A DNA stretch of 64,000 nt from Nostoc sp. UHCC 0302 (lineage in GTDB: Bacteria; Cyanobacteriota; Cyanobacteriia; Cyanobacteriales; Nostocaceae). The notes under the pieces are model-generated. The model was not told where the DNA came from, did no database searches, and worked only from the letters and a program-made list of their open reading frames with translations. Positions within the stretch are counted from its first letter, which is position 1, and every line of letters begins with the position of its first letter. Below, piece after piece: positions 9,141-17,947 of this stretch. Position numbers and translations under genes: made by a program. Where the stretch lies: positions 2,172,501 through 2,236,500 of the forward strand of contig NZ_CP151099.1 of assembly GCF_038096175.1 (NCBI RefSeq), given 5' to 3'.

Positions 9141-9374
9141 CTATGCTTCCAAATCCATTTCAACGTCGTCATCGTCATGATCATAAGGGATATCATCCAA
9201 ATCTATCATTTCTGAGATTTCTTCTACTTCATTAAGATACTGAGATTCTTGAGGTTCACGCTTGATGAGGCGGCCATTCGATTTGAGCCATTCCAAAAGC
9301 ACAAACTCATTACTTGAAGGAATTACAGCAGCTCGCTGGTTCCGAGGCTCTTCGCGCAAAGGACTTGTAAGCAT
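9141..9374 (-). CDS. DUF3134-like small acidic protein
   Basis: 77 residues starting 'MLTSPLREEPRNQRAAVIP', with a strongly acidic C-terminus (DDIPYDHDDDDVEMDLEA). This matches the small cyanobacterial DUF3134 family as I remember it; the function is unknown. It lies 66 bases downstream of rpsU on the same strand, so it may be transcribed with it. The acidic tail could contact basic RNA-binding proteins, but that is only inference. No membrane segment or signal peptide. Confidence 0.65.
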   Translation of the reverse strand: MLTSPLREEPRNQRAAVIPSSNEFVLLEWLKSNGRLIKREPQESQYLNEVEEISEMIDLDDIPYDHDDDDVEMDLEA

Positions 9375-9440
9375 AAAAAAACTCGCTTTTAATTAGGGGT
9401 TACTGTGCCAAAACGGAAAAATGATTCTTTCATGTTCTGA

Positions 9441-9629
9441 TTAGCGACGGGAATTTCTCTTACGTTGCCTGTGTCTAGCAACTTCTTTGCGCTTGTGCTT
9501 TTCTAGTGGCGTTTCAAAATGACGATGCTTCTTCATATCTGGAAAAATTCCGGCTTTGGAAACTTCTCGTTTAAATCGACGTAAGGCAGACTCAATGTGT
9601 TCATTGTCGCCCACTATTACTTGAGTCAT
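9441..9629 (-). CDS. rpsU: 30S ribosomal protein bS21
   Basis: 62 residues, highly basic. It starts '[25 protein letters not shown]', with the C-terminal '[19 protein letters not shown]', as in bacterial bS21, a late-assembling small-subunit protein near the anti-Shine-Dalgarno region. A clear AGGAGA lies just upstream of the ATG (read leftward). It is directly downstream of an RRM-protein gene, an arrangement known from Anabaena-type cyanobacteria where a cold-inducible rbp gene precedes rpsU, so cold-responsive co-expression is likely by analogy. Confidence 0.95.
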   Translation of the reverse strand: MTQVIVGDNEHIESALRRFKREVSKAGIFPDMKKHRHFETPLEKHKRKEVARHRQRKRNSRR

Positions 9630-9743
9630 TATCTTCTCCTACTAAACTGACTTAATCAATGGCTGTTTGAAGAGAACAGTCCAAAAAAAGACAGACACCT
9701 TATCTGAGCTAAAGACTCGCTTGTAAAATTTTTGTTTTAAAGT

Positions 9744-10052
9744 TTAGTAACGGTTACGTCCACCGCCACCTGAATATCCCCCCCGGTTACCACCAAACGA
9801 ACCTCTGTCTTCCTTGGGTCTAGCTTTATTTACTTTCAAATCACGTCCCATCCACTCAGCACCGTCTAGAGCTTCAATTGCAGCGGTTTCTTCAGCCTCT
9901 GTACCCATTTCTACAAAAGCAAAGCCGCGCAACTGTCCGGTTTCCCGATCGGTAGGAAGTTTAACCTGCTTTACCGAACCATATTCTGCAAACACAGCAG
10001 TTAGACTATCTTGTGTAACCTCATAAGAGAGGTTGCCTACATACAATGACAT
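9744..10052 (-). CDS. Glycine-rich RNA-binding protein (RRM)
   Basis: 102 residues with one RRM domain (about 1-80), showing RNP2 'LYVGNL' and RNP1 'RGFAFVEM', followed by a short Gly/Arg-rich tail (GGNRGGYSGGGGRNRY). This is the layout of cyanobacterial Rbp proteins, which bind single-stranded RNA and are usually cold-induced. The start has GGAGAT a few bases upstream. rpsU follows after 114 bases on the same strand. The roughly 100-base leader before the gene may carry cold regulation as in Anabaena rbpA1; this is by analogy, not shown here. Confidence 0.93.
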   Translation of the reverse strand: MSLYVGNLSYEVTQDSLTAVFAEYGSVKQVKLPTDRETGQLRGFAFVEMGTEAEETAAIEALDGAEWMGRDLKVNKARPKEDRGSFGGNRGGYSGGGGRNRY

Positions 10053-11466
10053 AGATGATCTCCGAAATCATAAGTGTGCAGAGATTTAGACTTGGGAGAA
10101 ATGTCTGTCATCCTAAAAACAAACGCTGCAACCGAATTTAATTCTCATTTACCATCTTAGCGGATCATTTCGTTTTTAGTTTCCGTAACCTCGGATAATA
10201 ACTTTAAGGTGTGACTAGGTAAACTGGGCTTGATTGAGTCAAAGATGAATGATTCATAACCCAAATAAATATTTCCAAATATTTTATATTGATCAAGTTG
10301 GTTAAATTAAAAACTCAAATTTAGTTCTTGCTGGAACTATCAACTTTTTTAAAATACCTCATCCCCGTTGCAGAGTAAGCAGATTTTTCCTCCTTCCGGG
10401 CTAACATTGACTTGGCAAATAAATTTACATTCATTTACAAAAATGTACTGAACAACTACTAACCAATGTTCGCTATCCTTATTAATTCGGCTTTTAAGTA
10501 TTTGCTCTTTTTTTACTCCCCTATTCACTAGGATAGATATTTCGACATTCATAAACTGCTAAAAAATCTGCTTGGTTTTTAGTAATGATAAAATGAAGCA
10601 AAAATTTTGCAGCTTCAAGTTTGTATAGCGATAACTAGGCATTATTGTTAGAGCTTCAAGGCTTGTTATTTAAGTAGAAGAACAAAGACCAAAGCCGCTG
10701 TTTTCTGAACAACAAATCTGTTTAAGATTGTAGATTTTCATTCTTGAAGAGTATTTCTTTTCAACTCAGCGTTGCTGGGTCGTTTTTCATTGCCTAGCCT
10801 CAACTCCAGTATTTATTTATGCCACGCTGCACTAGTACGCACATAAGTAGAATACATAATCAGCCTTTTAACAGAGGCAGGCGATCGCCACCATCCACTA
10901 CAGAAATCATCAACCCAAATATCACGCCAGACATCAGACGGTTGCCAGCCGGAGTTGCCAATGGAACGTAGGGGGCAATAGCTTTCAGGAACGTAGTCAG
11001 ATTCTGGTGCTTCTATTTTTCTATATTTCCTTTATCCACTTTTAGCGTCCCTATCAGTTTCTTATTTTTCATTGATAAACTTAGCTTCAAGTTTTGGGAA
11101 AAAATCTGGAGATACAAAGTAATTGTATCTGTAAGCCGATTTATTACTCTCTGGAAGCTAGCCAACAGTTCTTAATCGGAAAAAAGTATGAATTTAATCA
11201 TCAATATTTTGAGAAATATTTCTAAAAAACTAATCCAAGCAGCAAAATCATTATGAAAAAGTTTTAAATAGGTAACATAAATAACTTAAATTTCATAATT
11301 TGTATTTAGCAAAGAAAGCAAAAATTATAAAATATCAGTTTAATTATATTTACTTCAGCTAAATTAGTAATGCTTATTCAAAGCATATTAAATAAATTCA
11401 TAATATCTTAAATAATAAAAATAGCTTTAGTTATAGAAATACAATACTTTTATCAGGGTAAGTTGT
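10053..11466. other. Long AT-rich intergenic region
   Basis: About 1.4 kb between the leftward rbp gene and the rightward AAA-like gene. It holds the rbp promoter and leader, one weak leftward frame (10349-10552), and a leftward open stretch at 10813-11031 with coding-like composition but no start codon. Otherwise very AT-rich, especially 11160-11450. No tRNA or clear hairpin was found. Confidence 0.5.
10349..10552 (-). CDS. Possible small hypothetical protein
   Basis: 67 residues from an ATG at 10552, beginning MNVEISILVNRG and ending with 'KICLLCNGDEVF'. I do not recognise it. There is no Shine-Dalgarno, but the frame is the only open one over its length and includes mixed hydrophobic/charged segments that could form beta strands. 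Upstream is an AT-rich spacer and downstream the rbp leader. It may be a chance frame. Confidence 0.25.
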   Translation of the reverse strand: MNVEISILVNRGVKKEQILKSRINKDSEHWLVVVQYIFVNECKFICQVNVSPEGGKICLLCNGDEVF

Positions 11467-12900
11467 ATGGTTAGTGAAGTAGAACAATGTAAAACTAGAC
11501 GAAACCGAGGAGTTATCTTGACTTCTGTGGGGCGAAAACGATTACAATCTGCAATTAAAAGCCTAGAGATAGCCCAAAATAACGGTGTTCCTTTCAGCTT
11601 GAGAGAATTAAGCGATCGCATTTATATATCTAGAAAAACTTTCAGCCGATTGTGGTCTTTGAACGCAAGTGTAGATCAGCGAACACTTAAATTATGTTTT
11701 AATGCCTTTAACCTGGAATTATCTAGGGAAGATTACAGTATTGGGAGTGAAATAAATCAGGATAAAACTACTCAATCGCTATTACAGATCGATAGCACGA
11801 AAAAGATATATCCGTTGCAATCAATAACTCAAGACTCTTTGGCAAAACAACAACGTCAGAAGCTTGAGCTTTGTTATTCATACCCAGATGGCCCGATTTC
11901 CCTTGATTCTCCATTTTATATCGAACGTCCGCCACTGGAAAAAGCTGTCTATCAAGAAATAACTCAACCAGGGGGTATAATTCGGATTCGCGCTCACGAA
12001 CAGATGGGTAAAAGTTCTCTAGTGCTGCGGCTGTTGGCCTTTGCACGCCAGCAAGAATATCACACTGTAAATCTAAATTGCTATCAGATTGATGCAGACT
12101 GTCTAACTGATTTAAATAAGCTATTGCGTTGTCTTTGCTGGCGAATTGCAACTCAATTAGGCATCGATCCCAAGCTTAAGGAAAACTGGGATCAGGAAAT
12201 TGATTCTAAGTTAACTAGTAGCTTCTATTTGCAGAATTACCTACTCAAAAAATACCAAAATCCGGTAGTTTTGGTATTAAATGAAGTTGATTATTTCTTT
12301 AAATATCCTCACGTTTGCCAGGAGTTTTTTGCTTTGTTAGGTTCCTGGTGTGAGGAAGCACGACACAATCCCAATTGGCAAAAGCTGAGACTAGTATTGG
12401 TTTACTCTACGCAAGAGTATATCTCTTTAGATGTTAACTGCTCCCCGTTGAACATTGGTCTACCTGTATTTCTCAATGAATTTACTCAATCACAAGTAGA
12501 AGATTTAGCTAGTCGCTACAACTTAAACTGGTTTACTAGGAAGGAGTCAGCCCAACTTATCTGGTTAGTGGGGGGGCATCCAGCGCTGGTTCAGCTTAGT
12601 TTGTATTATCTTTCCTCTCAAGGAATAACTTTACGAGAACTGATACAGGATGCGCTCACTAACGGTGGCATTTACCGCCATCATTTGTGGCAAAAATGGA
12701 TCAAACTGCAAGAAAATCCTACCCTAGCCCAGATATATGCCGAAATCCTAACGGCACAGCAAAGTATTCCTTTTAATCCTATTAATGCTAATAAACTTGA
12801 AAGTTTGGGTTTGACCCGCTTTGAAGGCGATTTGATTAAACCGCGTTGCGAACTCTACCGCACATATTTTACAAAACAATTAGCTACAAAAATTTGGTAA
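11467..12900 (+). CDS. AAA-like (STAND-type) ATPase with N-terminal helical domain
   Basis: 477 residues. The first ~90 residues ('LTSVGRKRLQSAIKSLE...ELSDRIYISRKTFSRLW') form a helix-turn-helix-like domain seen at the N-terminus of many cyanobacterial AAA-like and vMAP-type proteins. From about 140 follows the AAA_35-type NTPase: 'YIERPPLE' lead-in, a Walker A-like 'AHEQMGKSSLVLR' near 180, and a Walker B-like 'VVLVLNEVDYFF' near 275 in which the usual first Asp is Asn. A typical 'LVGGHPALVQLSLYYL' motif occurs near 370. Such proteins are thought to be signal-transduction NTPases; the partner is unknown. An AGGGTAAG precedes the ATG. Solitary gene. Confidence 0.75.
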   Translation: MVSEVEQCKTRRNRGVILTSVGRKRLQSAIKSLEIAQNNGVPFSLRELSDRIYISRKTFSRLWSLNASVDQRTLKLCFNAFNLELSREDYSIGSEINQDKTTQSLLQIDSTKKIYPLQSITQDSLAKQQRQKLELCYSYPDGPISLDSPFYIERPPLEKAVYQEITQPGGIIRIRAHEQMGKSSLVLRLLAFARQQEYHTVNLNCYQIDADCLTDLNKLLRCLCWRIATQLGIDPKLKENWDQEIDSKLTSSFYLQNYLLKKYQNPVVLVLNEVDYFFKYPHVCQEFFALLGSWCEEARHNPNWQKLRLVLVYSTQEYISLDVNCSPLNIGLPVFLNEFTQSQVEDLASRYNLNWFTRKESAQLIWLVGGHPALVQLSLYYLSSQGITLRELIQDALTNGGIYRHHLWQKWIKLQENPTLAQIYAEILTAQQSIPFNPINANKLESLGLTRFEGDLIKPRCELYRTYFTKQLATKIW

Positions 12901-13143
12901 AACGCATCTTAATTCTCAATAAAAACTAATGAATGTCTATGTCAAAATTCATCTCAGGAAACTATAAATTTCCATCTACCACTTGAATTATTGGATGCGT
13001 TAATCTAATATTTTGACTCCTGACTCCTGACGCCTTTATTCTGTTTCGATAAATGACGATTAGCTTACTTTGTTACAAGTAAGCAGTTTGTAAAATTGTT
13101 CAATGGGGTCTCCTATGTTACCTGTAAAACTGCTAGCACCTGA

Positions 13144-13644
13144 TTAAGCCAAGACCTTAGCAGGAACCGAAAGATGCACTATATGTACTGAACATGGCGC
13201 ATGGTGAAGGACATAGTTACTCACGCTACCAAGGAATAGTTCACTGAGACCAGAACGACCGCGACGCCCCATAACAATTAAGTCAGCGCCCCAACTCTGA
13301 GACATATCACAAATGATCCGACCAGGACTGCCAAGGTTTTGTATAAATTCTGTAGTGATACCTGCGGTGTTGGCTTGAGCGCAGTAATGCTGCAACATCT
13401 GGATACCTTCATTTTTTAAAGCATCCCACTGCTTTTGGTATAACTCAAAACTCTGATTGTTTAATCCTGGATAATAGTCAAAATTAGACAACATCGGTAC
13501 ATAAGGGCTGCCCTCTTCTTCTGGAGATAGAACGTGTAGCAGCATAAAATTGGCTTGTGTTAACTTTGCTAAATTAAATGCTTGCTCAAAAACCTGTTGC
13601 CCCATCTCTGACCTATCCAGTGCAACTAGAATCTTTTTAAACAT
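13144..13644 (-). CDS. Universal stress protein, UspA family
   Basis: 166 residues. 'MFKKILVALDRSE' forms the first strand and nucleotide site, and the ATP-binding signature is 'GRRGRSGLSELFLGSVSNYV', so this is likely an ATP-binding, cytoplasmic UspA homodimer with a stress role. I start at the ATG at 13644 because GGAGGT lies six bases upstream; a longer frame beginning with TTG would swallow that site. It is a single-gene unit between AT-rich spacers. Confidence 0.9.
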   Translation of the reverse strand: MFKKILVALDRSEMGQQVFEQAFNLAKLTQANFMLLHVLSPEEEGSPYVPMLSNFDYYPGLNNQSFELYQKQWDALKNEGIQMLQHYCAQANTAGITTEFIQNLGSPGRIICDMSQSWGADLIVMGRRGRSGLSELFLGSVSNYVLHHAPCSVHIVHLSVPAKVLA

Positions 13645-13689
13645 ATATACCTCCAATTTTTATTGGTAAGCTGTCAGGTATTTAATTTA

Positions 13690-13925
13690 CAAAGAAGTAG
13701 AGACGTGACGCCAGTCGCTACAACGGGGAGCCACTGCGTTGGACAGTGAGTGCAGCCACACGTGCGGTGAAGCAGCCCGATCTTGAGGATACCCCAAGTA
13801 GAGGGACTGCTGTTAGCGCAGCCTCTCTAAGAGTTGGCTTTACGCTGCGCTAACACAGTCGCCTGCTCCGGGAAACCCTCCCGCAGCGCTGATTCACCGC
13901 AACGCGCTGGCTCATTAATTCCGTC
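13690..13925. repeat. Cluster of GC-rich dispersed repeats
   Basis: A GC-rich island in an AT-rich spacer (the rest of 13645-14254 shows nothing else). It contains a perfect 12-bp inverted repeat, TGTTAGCGCAGC (13811-13822) and GCTGCGCTAACA (13844-13855), and further short inverted arms (e.g. GGGAAACCCTCCC). The style matches Nostoc-type small dispersed repeats. No coding signal. Confidence 0.6.
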
Positions 13926-14254
13926 TGTAAAGGAGTCAGAAAACCTAAAAGTTAACTTGATTAATTTTAAATTTAAACTGCTTGGGCGTTCTTTCCCCTA
14001 CATTTATATTTATAGAGCAAAAATTTGAGGAACTTGTGAGGAAAGACAACAATGCTCTAGTGGCACGCCTGATAATGACGTTTATTTCACTCTGTACCTG
14101 AATTTAGATGGATGCTTAAAAAGCGATCGCGCTTGTTACAGCAGCAAAGTACAATAAGGCGTTAACAAAAATTAGGGTTTATAACTGCTCAACTGGTAGA
14201 AATTTCGTCAAAGTGGAGGTAAGAGTTTTTACTTCACTTTTTGAGAAATCTTAA

Positions 14255-16021
14255 ATGACTCAAATATTTGAAACCCCAACAACCCATATAGACCAGTATG
14301 TCTGTGTTGCTAAACTTGCAGATGTACAAGCAGCAGGTAGTTTATTAGTTCGGAGTCAAAAACATACTATTGCTCTGTTTTACTCAGACAATCAAGTTTA
14401 TGCAATTGATAACCGTTGCCCACACATGGGCTTTCCCCTCCAGGGTAGTACTTGCAAAGATGGTATTGTTACCTGTCCCTGGCACTATGCCCGCTTCGAC
14501 CTCGCCAGCGGCGGAACATTCGACTCTTGGGCTGATGATGTCCCCTCTTTTCCTGTAGAAATCCGTGATGGCGAAGTTTGGGTAAATCTCGCTCCCCCAG
14601 TTGATCCCCATGCTCACCACCATCAACGGCTTCGGGATGGCTTAGAACAAAGTATTTCGTTAGTTATTGCCAAATCAACTATCGCATTACTAGATATGGG
14701 GGCAGATGTTACAGAACCATTCCAGATGGGGCTGGAATTTGGCACGCACTATAACAAAACTGGATGGAGTTCAGGCTTAACCATCCACACCAGTATGATG
14801 AATTTGCTGCCCTATCTAGATGCTGAAGATCAACCCCGCGCTCTTTTTCAGGGACTTTCAGCAGTAGCTGGTGACAGCGCAGGTGCGCCGCCGCACTTTG
14901 TCGTACATCCATTGCCCAATTCCAATGTTGACTTGAATACTCTTAAAAACTGGTTCCGTCAGTTTATAGAGGTGCGAGATAGTGAAGCAGCAGAAAGGTG
15001 TTTGGTATCTGCAATTCGAGCAGGAGCTAGTTCTGAGCAAATTGCAGATATACTGTTCACGGCTGCTACAGACCATCGTTACATCGATATCGGTCATACA
15101 CTCGATTTCATCAACAAGGCGCTGGAAGCACTCGATGTTGTTGGCTGGCAAGGGGCCGAGTTAGTTTTAGCGAGTCTAGTTTCTGGTTTGGCAAATGCTT
15201 CCCGCATGGAAGAGTCGAATTCCTGGCGCTACCCTGTGGATTTGGTAGCAATTCTACAGTCTGCCTTTGAGCAATTACCCACGGCTTTGGCAACAGGCCA
15301 ATCGCGAGAAGGTACTTGGTCAGGTAGAGATGAATTAGTACCAATTTTGTTAGGGGAAGATCCGCAAGCGATCGCTAATTCTCTTCTTAATGCCCTCCAA
15401 GCAGGTTGTACTGATGAACAATTAGCTAGTGTAGTTACTTACACAGCTGCACTCCGCGTAGCTCGCTTCCATACCAACAATGACTTTGGCGACTGGAATT
15501 CGGCACACCATCCATTCACCTTCGCCAACGCTGTGCATCAAGGAATTCGCAGAGTCCCATCACTAGAACTACTGCGGGGTGTCTTTGATGCTGCTATGAG
15601 CGTGTATCTAAATCGTTTTTTGAATGTGCCACCAGCACGACTCCCAGAACCAAAAGAACCTGTGCAAAATCCCGAAGAATTGCTCAAACAACTACCAGAT
15701 TTGTTAGACCGCCAACAGCAAGTAAATCAAACAGGTAAGTTGGTAGCAGATTATTTGTACAGCGGCGGTTCTGCTAAACGATTAATGGCGATGTTGGGTA
15801 AACTGATGCTGCGGGAAAACCGTGATTTTCATGTGATTCAAGAAATAGAAGCAGCTTTTAGGCAATACTCGCTGCTTAGTGAAACTCCTGCGGGTGTCCA
15901 CGTACTAGTTGCCGCATCTCGGTATCTAGCGGCGCACTCTCCGACAATGCGATCGCAAGCACAAACCTATCAAATTGCCGAGCGGTTGCATAAAGGCGAT
16001 CGCTTGTTTGAAGAATCATAA
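14255..16021 (+). CDS. Rieske [2Fe-2S] protein with large helical C-terminal region
   Basis: 588 residues. The first ~110 residues are a Rieske domain of the ferredoxin/nitrite-reductase small-subunit type: cluster ligands are seen in 'CPHMGFPL' (CxH) and 'CPWHYARFD' (CxxH). There is no signal peptide or membrane anchor, so it is likely cytoplasmic. Residues ~130-588 are mostly helical and rich in conserved-looking His ('ATDHRYIDIGHTLDFINKA', 'ARFHTNNDFGDWNSAHHPF'), with no motif I can name. A Rieske domain joined to a ~470-residue region suggests an electron-transfer-fed oxidase, possibly distantly like questin-oxidase-type proteins; that is speculation. Solitary gene. Confidence 0.7.
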   Translation: MTQIFETPTTHIDQYVCVAKLADVQAAGSLLVRSQKHTIALFYSDNQVYAIDNRCPHMGFPLQGSTCKDGIVTCPWHYARFDLASGGTFDSWADDVPSFPVEIRDGEVWVNLAPPVDPHAHHHQRLRDGLEQSISLVIAKSTIALLDMGADVTEPFQMGLEFGTHYNKTGWSSGLTIHTSMMNLLPYLDAEDQPRALFQGLSAVAGDSAGAPPHFVVHPLPNSNVDLNTLKNWFRQFIEVRDSEAAERCLVSAIRAGASSEQIADILFTAATDHRYIDIGHTLDFINKALEALDVVGWQGAELVLASLVSGLANASRMEESNSWRYPVDLVAILQSAFEQLPTALATGQSREGTWSGRDELVPILLGEDPQAIANSLLNALQAGCTDEQLASVVTYTAALRVARFHTNNDFGDWNSAHHPFTFANAVHQGIRRVPSLELLRGVFDAAMSVYLNRFLNVPPARLPEPKEPVQNPEELLKQLPDLLDRQQQVNQTGKLVADYLYSGGSAKRLMAMLGKLMLRENRDFHVIQEIEAAFRQYSLLSETPAGVHVLVAASRYLAAHSPTMRSQAQTYQIAERLHKGDRLFEES

Positions 16022-16045
16022 TTCGTTTAGAAAAAAGGAATTATC

Positions 16046-16169
16046 TAGTGGTCTAGCAACCTAACTTTGAGAGGAAAAGGAACGAACCGCAAAGTACGCA
16101 AAGTACACGAAGGAAGAAGAGAAATTGAAAAGCTAATTCACCTAGCAAAGTTGAGTTGCCAGACCACTA
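16046..16169 (+). repeat. Inverted-repeat (MITE-like) element, 124 bp
   Basis: Ends pair as TAGTGGTCTaGCAACctAACTTTG against the reverse complement of the right end with three mismatches over 24 bases (lower case marks the mismatched positions). The interior is A/G-rich (GAACCGCAAAGTACGCAAAG) and resembles repeats common in Nostoc. Non-coding; it starts 24 bases past the Rieske gene stop. Confidence 0.7.
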
Positions 16170-16173
16170 TAAG

Positions 16174-16203
16174 TAAGAGCGCACATTTAGTTGTGCGCTC
16201 TTA
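16174..16203. terminator. Perfect 12-bp hairpin, probable bidirectional terminator
   Basis: Arms TAAGAGCGCACA (16174-16185) and TGTGCGCTCTTA (16192-16203) with a six-base loop. It lies between the convergent Rieske and dioxygenase genes. No long T run, but the stem is strong. Confidence 0.65.
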
Positions 16204-16300
16204 TCTATGTACCTTATTCAGAGCGCAAAAATATGAATAATTGGATCACATTTCGCAAGTCAATTAACTATAGCAATCCTAAATTATTCGCGAAATCTGA

Positions 16301-17269
16301 CTAAATTATTTGCAACTTTGCTTTGTTTCTTTTTACAAATTCCAGTAACTCTTCTTCTTGTGATGATTGTTGAAGACTCACAGGAGAATAATGGTAAATA
16401 GCTCTGCAAGCTATAGCTAGTCTAGTCTCAAAATCGAGTACAGATGGAATGTCAAGGAGTACATCATCTACTGGCGCAATATCTCCTCGCTGACAGTAAA
16501 CAGCATAACTCACTCGTGGAAACTTAGCACGTTTACTACTGCGACTCCCCCAGTGAAAAATATATTGATTCCAAGATAAAAGCGCACCAGGTGGAGTAGG
16601 TAAAGCCCGAATATCCTCTAAAGCAAATTGAGTTCCTCCTGTATTTAAATCGTGAATAGCATTAGTATATTCAGGATCACGATTAGCAGGTACTAAATAC
16701 ATACATGAATTCAAGGGGGTAGCCTCTGTGATGCTTATCCAGAGAGTAAGGACGTTAGGCATACCATCTGAACCTATAGTATTTGAATACTCTGTATCGC
16801 GATGAGGTTCAAATCCTTTACCAGTATCGAGGGTTTCTATGTAGTAGATCCAAAAATTGGGGATTAATTTATAACCCGATCCTAAAATCCTTGTCAAAAC
16901 TGAATCAAAATAAGCAAACCCTTCATAGAAAATATCATAAACTAAAGCAAAAATTGGGGGAAACCCTGCTTTTTTGACCTTTTCTATACATTGGATCATT
17001 TGTTGGGTTGTAGTAGGAGGTATCACTGGAGGGGTTTGAAAATAGCCTTCTTCCTTGAGTTGAAGTGCGTATTCATCTAAGTAGATTGGCTCTATTGCAG
17101 AATGCACTGATTCCCATTGCAAGGCTTTGTCAGAAATTGTCAAGTCTGGATTGAGCTTACGCCAAAAGTCAATATTTTCTGCTTGTGGAATCAAGCTTTT
17201 ATCTAAGTTAAGAGACTTTTTTGGAATAGTATCAATATCCCTTCTTTGAACAATAGTTGTATCTGTCAT
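16301..17269 (-). CDS. Phytanoyl-CoA dioxygenase (PhyH) family protein
   Basis: 322 residues. The non-haem Fe(II)/2-oxoglutarate facial triad can be traced: 'PHRDTEY' (HxD) near 160 and the distal His in 'YIFHWGSRS' near 240, with the 2-oxoglutarate-binding Arg probably in 'FPRVSYAVY'. The family hydroxylates diverse lipids and natural products; the substrate is unknown here. AGGAGTT lies nine bases upstream of the ATG. The N-terminal ~90 residues are helical and less conserved. No biosynthetic partner gene is adjacent, so it is probably an independent unit. Confidence 0.8.
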   Translation of the reverse strand: MTDTTIVQRRDIDTIPKKSLNLDKSLIPQAENIDFWRKLNPDLTISDKALQWESVHSAIEPIYLDEYALQLKEEGYFQTPPVIPPTTTQQMIQCIEKVKKAGFPPIFALVYDIFYEGFAYFDSVLTRILGSGYKLIPNFWIYYIETLDTGKGFEPHRDTEYSNTIGSDGMPNVLTLWISITEATPLNSCMYLVPANRDPEYTNAIHDLNTGGTQFALEDIRALPTPPGALLSWNQYIFHWGSRSSKRAKFPRVSYAVYCQRGDIAPVDDVLLDIPSVLDFETRLAIACRAIYHYSPVSLQQSSQEEELLEFVKRNKAKLQII

Positions 17270-17747
17270 GTTGAATAACTCCTACTTAATTTCTTACCTA
17301 CGATGAATAATGCTTGACAAAACCAAACATCTTGAAAGAAAGCGATATGTACATTTTATTTAGCTAATGCAACTATCACCTTTGGAGGAAATTTGTATTG
17401 GCAGATAAACTTTACTACTCAGCTAAATGTTGGTTCTCCTTTTCTTTTATTTAGTTGCTTGTTTTGGTTTTCAAAATTACCATCGCAAAGGCCATCAGAT
17501 AAGCTTTAGCCTAAATGCTTTTGCTAATCACAGAAACAGTCTTTAGGTATAAAAGAGATCATTCTATAGCGTGTTTTAAAACTATAGTTAAAAGGTAGCA
17601 GAGGCTACAATCAGCATGGCTCGAACCAGTTAAAGATTGTAACCAAAGTAGCGCACGTGAATGTAAGGCTATCGTTGAGTTATGAAATCAGTAGTAAGGG
17701 TGTGGCGGCAAGAGCGTAATCGCACTCCTCCAGTGGGAGTATTTACT
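17270..17747. other. Intergenic region
   Basis: About 480 bases upstream of the PhyH gene, AT-rich, with no coding frame. It leads into the MITE-like copy B at 17748. A single GCGCACGTGAATG stretch near 17650 looks like decayed repeat. Confidence 0.45.
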
Positions 17748-17854
17748 TTATACCAATTCAATGAATGGTTGCAACACATCGTTGGATGAAGACGCGATGA
17801 ATCGCGTCTCTACAGATGATCTATTTGTCGTATTCTTTTTTCAAATTGGTATTA
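17748..17854 (-). repeat. MITE-like element, copy B (107 bp)
   Basis: Same family as 8515-8622 but reverse-complemented. Ends TTATACCAATT and AATTGGTATTA (one mismatch in the terminal pairing). The internal hairpin AGACGCGA-TGAA-TCGCGTCT is kept. It lies 93 bases past the stop of the leftward gene at 17948-18763. A rightward open frame that starts inside it is not a gene. Confidence 0.85.
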
Positions 17855-17947
17855 CTATGCCCAACCAAATCAAACCCAAGGTATTGCGATCGCTCAAGGG
17901 CAATACTAAAGGCGATCGCTTTTTACAACCAACCCTTAGATCATTTT

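Noticed and set aside
13834-14028. Rightward 64-residue frame
   Set aside because: Falls in the dispersed repeat cluster; composition follows the repeats.
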